64,000 bases of DNA from JAKAVN01 sp963796565 (GTDB lineage Bacteria; Desulfobacterota; Binatia; Binatales; Binataceae): contig CAWCMA010000007.1 in assembly GCA_963796565.1 (NCBI GenBank), positions 558,001-622,000 of the forward strand, read 5' to 3'. The number at the start of each line of letters is the position of its first letter. Within the stretch, counting starts at the first letter, position 1. This document shows positions 60,314-64,000 of this stretch, one piece after another. Under the pieces are notes generated by a model. It saw only the letters and a list, made by a program, of their open reading frames with translations, had not been told where the DNA came from and did not search any database. The position numbers and the translations under genes are program-made.

Positions 60314-62288
60314 ATGATCGTTCGATGGTTCGCGGCATGGTCGCGAGATAGTCGAACGAGAGCCAGCCGCGCAGCGGATCGACCCGGGCAATGCGGACCC
60401 GTATCTCAGTCTGGGTTGAGACGTTAGGTGCGCCACGCAAGGCGCCGCGCACGGCATAATCGTCGAGCTCGGCGCTCACCCCGTCTCGGGTAACTGTGGC
60501 CGCGAGTTCGCGGCCGAGCGCATGACGCTGCAAGTAGAGTAAGGTCCAGTAGCGACGCGCGCGGCGCTCGAGTTCCTTGGCCTCCGCCTCAGCATTCTCG
60601 GTATTCGCCAGCACCGCGAGGATTTCGTCGGCGTCGTAGGGCGGTGCCGAAGAGTCAGCCAGCGCACTCACTAGCTGGCGCTGCAAGACCAGATCGGCAT
60701 AGCGCCGGATGGGCGAGCTGAGTTGCGCGTAATATTGCAGCCCAGCGCCGGCGTGGTACTCGGGATACACTGATAAGCGCGCTCGTACCGCGCCCGCATC
60801 GCCTGCCGCCGGCTGCACCCGGTAAATGATCGGGATGCGCCGCTCGGCGGCATAGCCTGCCGCCACGAAATTGTTCAACACCATGAACTCCGCCACCAGC
60901 AGACGGCTGGGCGAGTTGTTGCTGTCGATAACTTCGATTTCGATCTCGTCGCCATGCACCCGCACCTTCGGCTCGCGCCGCATCACCAGAATCGCCCCGG
61001 CTCGCTTGCGCCGTTCGCGAAGCTCGAGCGCCGCCTCGTACAGCCGCCGCAGCGCCGTGGCCACCTCGTCTTCGGCGTCTTCGGCGCCGGCAAGGATGCG
61101 GTCCGCCTGCGCGTAGCTCAGCCGCCGGCCGATCCTGAGATTGCGCGGACTGATGACGCTATTGAGCAACTCCCCGTGCGGGCCCAGCAGCACCGAGGTG
61201 CTCAGGACCGGTCGCCGCTCGCCGGCAGTCAGGCTTGCCCGCCGGCAGCAGATTTCGTCGGGGAGCATCCTGACCGTCGTTTCCGGCAGATACACGGTGG
61301 TGGCGCGCGCGGCCGCCTCGCGATCCATCGCGCCGCCACGTGCGACGAAATCCGCGACCAGCGCGATATGGATCCCGACCTGCAACTGGCCGTCCGCCGT
61401 CACCTCGCAGCTCAGCGCGTCGTCGACCTCGAGCGTCTCTTCATCGTCGATAGTGAACGTGACCGGCCCGTCAAGCGCGGCGCGTTCCATCGGTGCGACC
61501 GTCGCCGCCTCAACCTGTGCCGCCTCGCTGAACTCGGTCGCGAGCGCGCCGACGGCGGCGAACCTTGGAGCCGCGGGTGCCGCGCCCAGACGCTCGAGGA
61601 TCTCAAAGGCTATCTCGGCCGGGTCAACGTCGGGCGCGGCCTGCCCGAGCATCACGGTCAGTTCCTGGCTGCGGGTGAAGGGATTTTTGAGATAGCGTTG
61701 CAGCTCGGCGGCCAACGGCGCGATTTCTTCGGATGAGTAGGGGGTGCCGTTGGTCCGGGTGTCGTTCGCGATGATCGCGCTCAAGAGTTCACGCGTGCGG
61801 CGCCCCTCTTCGCTGCGCATCCGCACCCGGCTCTCCTGCATGCGCAGCCGCTCGACCTGCTCGGGGCTGCGTACCATGAATTCGCGGTTGCGGCGGACAA
61901 AGTAGATGCGATCGGCGATCAGCGCCTGCAACATCACCGCCGCGCCCGTGCTTGAGCGGCGGCCGAAAAACAGCTCGGCCAGGCCTTCGGCGCTGAACGC
62001 GCGGCCCTGCTCTTGGACGACTTCCCACAGCAGCGTGAGATCGAGTTCGGCGCGCAACGCGGCCTTTTCCTCCTCCAGTGCCGCCATCCGCGCGGCCGGG
62101 TCGCCTTCGCTTTCGGCGTGGGGCGCGCCGTGGCGCATCATGACCAGCTCACGCGCGATGCTACGCTCGTGCCCGGCGTGGTCGCGAATCCACAGTTTGT
62201 CGCTCTGCTCGCGCACCACGAAGCCCAGATGGAGCCCGCCGCGGTCGAGATACTCGACCAGCGAGCCGGTGTATTTTATTGCTGAATT
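60309..62288 (-). CDS. RNase II/RNase R-family exoribonuclease
   Basis: 3'-5' exoribonuclease of 659 aa from GTG 62288, which has AGGGAG five or six nt upstream; the frame continues to 62378 without such a site. The N-terminal part is a WH/OB-like region. The RNB domain (about 290-600) has FTIDDEETLEVDDALSC (catalytic Asps), MDREAAARATTVYLPE and the C-terminal QLSSPIRRYADLVLQRQ. No clear S1 domain follows. Divergent from the antiporter gene. Confidence 0.9.
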   Translation of the reverse strand, partial: NSAIKYTGSLVEYLDRGGLHLGFVVREQSDKLWIRDHAGHERSIARELVMMRHGAPHAESEGDPAARMAALEEEKAALRAELDLTLLWEVVQEQGRAFSAEGLAELFFGRRSSTGAAVMLQALIADRIYFVRRNREFMVRSPEQVERLRMQESRVRMRSEEGRRTRELLSAIIANDTRTNGTPYSSEEIAPLAAELQRYLKNPFTRSQELTVMLGQAAPDVDPAEIAFEILERLGAAPAAPRFAAVGALATEFSEAAQVEAATVAPMERAALDGPVTFTIDDEETLEVDDALSCEVTADGQLQVGIHIALVADFVARGGAMDREAAARATTVYLPETTVRMLPDEICCRRASLTAGERRPVLSTSVLLGPHGELLNSVISPRNLRIGRRLSYAQADRILAGAEDAEDEVATALRRLYEAALELRERRKRAGAILVMRREPKVRVHGDEIEIEVIDSNNSPSRLLVAEFMVLNNFVAAGYAAERRIPIIYRVQPAAGDAGAVRARLSVYPEYHAGAGLQYYAQLSSPIRRYADLVLQRQLVSALADSSAPPYDADEILAVLANTENAEAEAKELERRARRYWTLLYLQRHALGRELAATVTRDGVSAELDDYAVRGALRGAPNVSTQTEIRVRIARVDPLRGWLSFDYLATMPRTIERSS

Positions 62289-62405
62289 CACGGGTCTCCC
62301 TATTGTGACGGCCACCGCGAGCGAAGACCATATGCGAAGCCCAACGCGTGGCTTCGCCAGTCGCGCGGAGCACAGCAAGACACGGTTATTGGAGATGACG
62401 CGCCG

Positions 62406-64000
62406 ATGATCCCGAACCTGGTAGCGAACTCTTTTCTCGAGGACCTTGCGCTGGTGGCGTGCGTGGCGGCGGCCGTCACGGTGATTTTCCAGGCGTTACG
62501 CCAGCCGGTAGTGGTCGGCTACCTAATCGCCGGAATGATCGTCGGGCCGTACACACCATTGATATTCGTCGACTTGAGCCGCCTCCACGGGGTTTCCGAG
62601 CTGGGCGTGATCCTGCTGATGTTCGCGCTCGGTCTGGAGTTCAGCATCCGCCGCCTGCTGCGCCTGGGACCGCGCGCCGCCTTCATCACGGCCGTCCAGG
62701 TCGGCCTGATGCTGTGGCTTGGCTACGTCTGCGGCCGGGCGCTGGGATGGACCGAGCTCGAGAGCATTTTCACCGGTGCGCTGTTGTCGATCTCCTCCAC
62801 CACGATCGTGGCCAAGGCCTTTGCCGAGCAGCGGGTCGGGACCGACTTGCGCGAACTCGCCTTGGGCGTTCTCCTGTGCGAAGACTTGGCCGCGGTAATC
62901 ATGCTCGCGGTACTGACGCCGCTCGGCGCAGGCGCTGAGCTAAGCGCCGGCGCCTTGGAATGGACCGGCTTGCGTTTGGGGGTATTCCTGCTCGTGATTG
63001 TCGGCGGCGGTATCCTGGCGATTCCGCCGCTGATGCGGTTGGTCGCGCGGATCGGGAGCGACGAGACGATGGTGGTCGCCGGCGTCGGGATTTGCTTTGC
63101 CTTCGCGATGGGGGCCGAGCGCGCTGGCTACTCGGTCGCGCTGGGGGCTTTCCTGGCCGGTTCGCTGGTGGCCGAGTCGGGCGCGGCCGAACGCCTGGTC
63201 GAGCTTGTCGCGCCGCTGCGCGACCTCTTCGCGGCCGTGTTCTTCGTTTCGGTCGGGATGATAATCGACCCGCATCTCATCGCGACACATTGGCATGCGC
63301 TCGCGCTCCTGGTCGGGGTCCTGATTGTCGGCAAGATCGTCGGCGTTTCGCTGGGCGCGTTGCTGGCCGGGACGCCGGCGCCGCTCGCGGTCCAGACCGG
63401 GCTCAGCCTCGCCCAGATTGGCGAGTTCTCCTTCGTCATCGCCGGTGTCGGAATCGAAACGGGCGCGGCTCACAGCTTTCTCTTCGCGATCGCCGTCGCT
63501 GTCTCGGCGATCACGACGTTCACCACGCCTTTCATGATTCGCGCCTGCGGACCGGTCGGTGCGATGCTGGAGCGCCGTGCGCCGCAGGCCCTGGCGCGTT
63601 TGCAGGGCGTCTATGACGGATGGGTCGAGCGCGTCAACGCCGGCCGCTTGGCTCCGGATGGCGGCCCTGGCGTTGCGGCGCCCGCTTTCTTTCTTATTGG
63701 AGGCGCGCTTTGCATTGCCGCGGCGGTAATCGCCGTCGATATCGCTGGGCGTCCAATTGAGAGAGCCATTATCTCCTCCGGGATGCCGACGGCACGTGCC
63801 ACTACCATTGCCGACCTGCTGGCGCTTGGCGTGGCGGTGATCGGAACGGCAGCGATGCTTTTCGGCGCGCGTCAGTTGGCGGCAAGGCTCGCCGAACATC
63901 GGCCGCATATCGCAGGTGTCACGTTGCAGGACTGGGAGAGGGGCGTGATGGTCGAGATTCTGCAACTTGCCATCATGGTGTGTGCCGGACTGTTGCTGCT
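62406..64000 (+). CDS. CPA2-family cation:proton antiporter (3' end beyond window)
   Basis: Open from ATG 62406 to the right edge, 531 complete codons. Repeated hydrophobic segments contain RQPVVVGYLIAGMIVGP, LGVILLMFALGLEF, SISSTTIVAKAF, GVLLCEDLAAVIML and SLAQIGEFSFVIAGVG, all typical of KefB/KefC/Sodium-proton CPA2 exchangers. The C-terminal regulatory part lies outside the window, so K+ versus Na+ and gating cannot be judged. Confidence 0.9.
   Translation, partial: MIPNLVANSFLEDLALVACVAAAVTVIFQALRQPVVVGYLIAGMIVGPYTPLIFVDLSRLHGVSELGVILLMFALGLEFSIRRLLRLGPRAAFITAVQVGLMLWLGYVCGRALGWTELESIFTGALLSISSTTIVAKAFAEQRVGTDLRELALGVLLCEDLAAVIMLAVLTPLGAGAELSAGALEWTGLRLGVFLLVIVGGGILAIPPLMRLVARIGSDETMVVAGVGICFAFAMGAERAGYSVALGAFLAGSLVAESGAAERLVELVAPLRDLFAAVFFVSVGMIIDPHLIATHWHALALLVGVLIVGKIVGVSLGALLAGTPAPLAVQTGLSLAQIGEFSFVIAGVGIETGAAHSFLFAIAVAVSAITTFTTPFMIRACGPVGAMLERRAPQALARLQGVYDGWVERVNAGRLAPDGGPGVAAPAFFLIGGALCIAAAVIAVDIAGRPIERAIISSGMPTARATTIADLLALGVAVIGTAAMLFGARQLAARLAEHRPHIAGVTLQDWERGVMVEILQLAIMVCAGLLL

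Noticed and set aside
1..64000. tRNA, rRNA or riboswitch genes
   Set aside because: I looked through the intergenic regions and saw no cloverleaf-compatible T-arm motif or recognisable riboswitch. A covariance-model search could still find a divergent one.

Overview
The window is high-GC chromosomal DNA from a diderm (LPS-type) bacterium. The evidence is a LolC/LolD lipoprotein exporter, a lipid A-type acyltransferase, a secretin, a complete Mla phospholipid-transport operon and an HpnN-like RND transporter. An F420 biosynthesis gene (cofC) plus two luciferase-like monooxygenase-family oxidoreductases fit deltaproteobacterial-grade or Binatota-like lineages. That placement is inference only. 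I see no rRNA, tRNA, CRISPR array, insertion sequence or prophage. Nearly all genes look like core or ordinary accessory genes.

Left part (1-20 kb): lolC-lolD on the minus strand, possibly continuing into a secreted protein cut by the window edge; an orphan secretin with a glycine-rich insert; a cluster of strong hairpins; a lipid A acyltransferase; an isocitrate/isopropylmalate dehydrogenase homologue; a flavin reductase; DUF971; a secreted serpin; a large RND exporter; an ABC ATPase; moaA; mug; an LLM oxidoreductase; and a sigma-54-dependent activator with a near-consensus -24/-12 promoter in front of it.

The most notable gene is at 20130-20489. It encodes an ArsC-type arsenate reductase whose catalytic cysteine codon (residue 12) is an in-frame TGA, followed at SECIS distance by a perfect 7-bp hairpin. 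All three catalytic arginines sit at the same residue numbers as in the classical R773 ArsC. I read it as a selenocysteine-containing arsenate reductase; a simple ORF call misses its first 20 codons.

Middle part (20-45 kb): rpmB, an SDR dehydrogenase, then a long housekeeping run mutL-miaA-accA-pheA-hisC-tyrA-cmk-rpsA-ihfB-HIT. This is the aromatic 'supraoperon' without aroA between tyrA and cmk. It is followed by an AAA/VWA chaperone pair, envelope proteins, an M48 peptidase and MBL hydrolase pair, a DnaQ-UvrC-like nuclease fusion, and a redox cluster (di-haem peroxidase, Tat metallophosphoesterase, monohaem cytochrome, DUF2141).

Right part (45-64 kb): a GST/maleylacetoacetate isomerase, a P450, a TPR-SH3 lipoprotein, cofC, mlaEFDCA, four tandem hairpins, lipA-lipB, a VapBC module with an inverted repeat over the antitoxin start, lpdA, rnhB, a zinc-ribbon/PH membrane protein, an F420-type LLM oxidoreductase, a small excisionase-like HTH protein, an RNase II/R and the start of a CPA2 antiporter that runs off the window. 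lipA, lipB and lpdA together point to lipoate-dependent enzymes.
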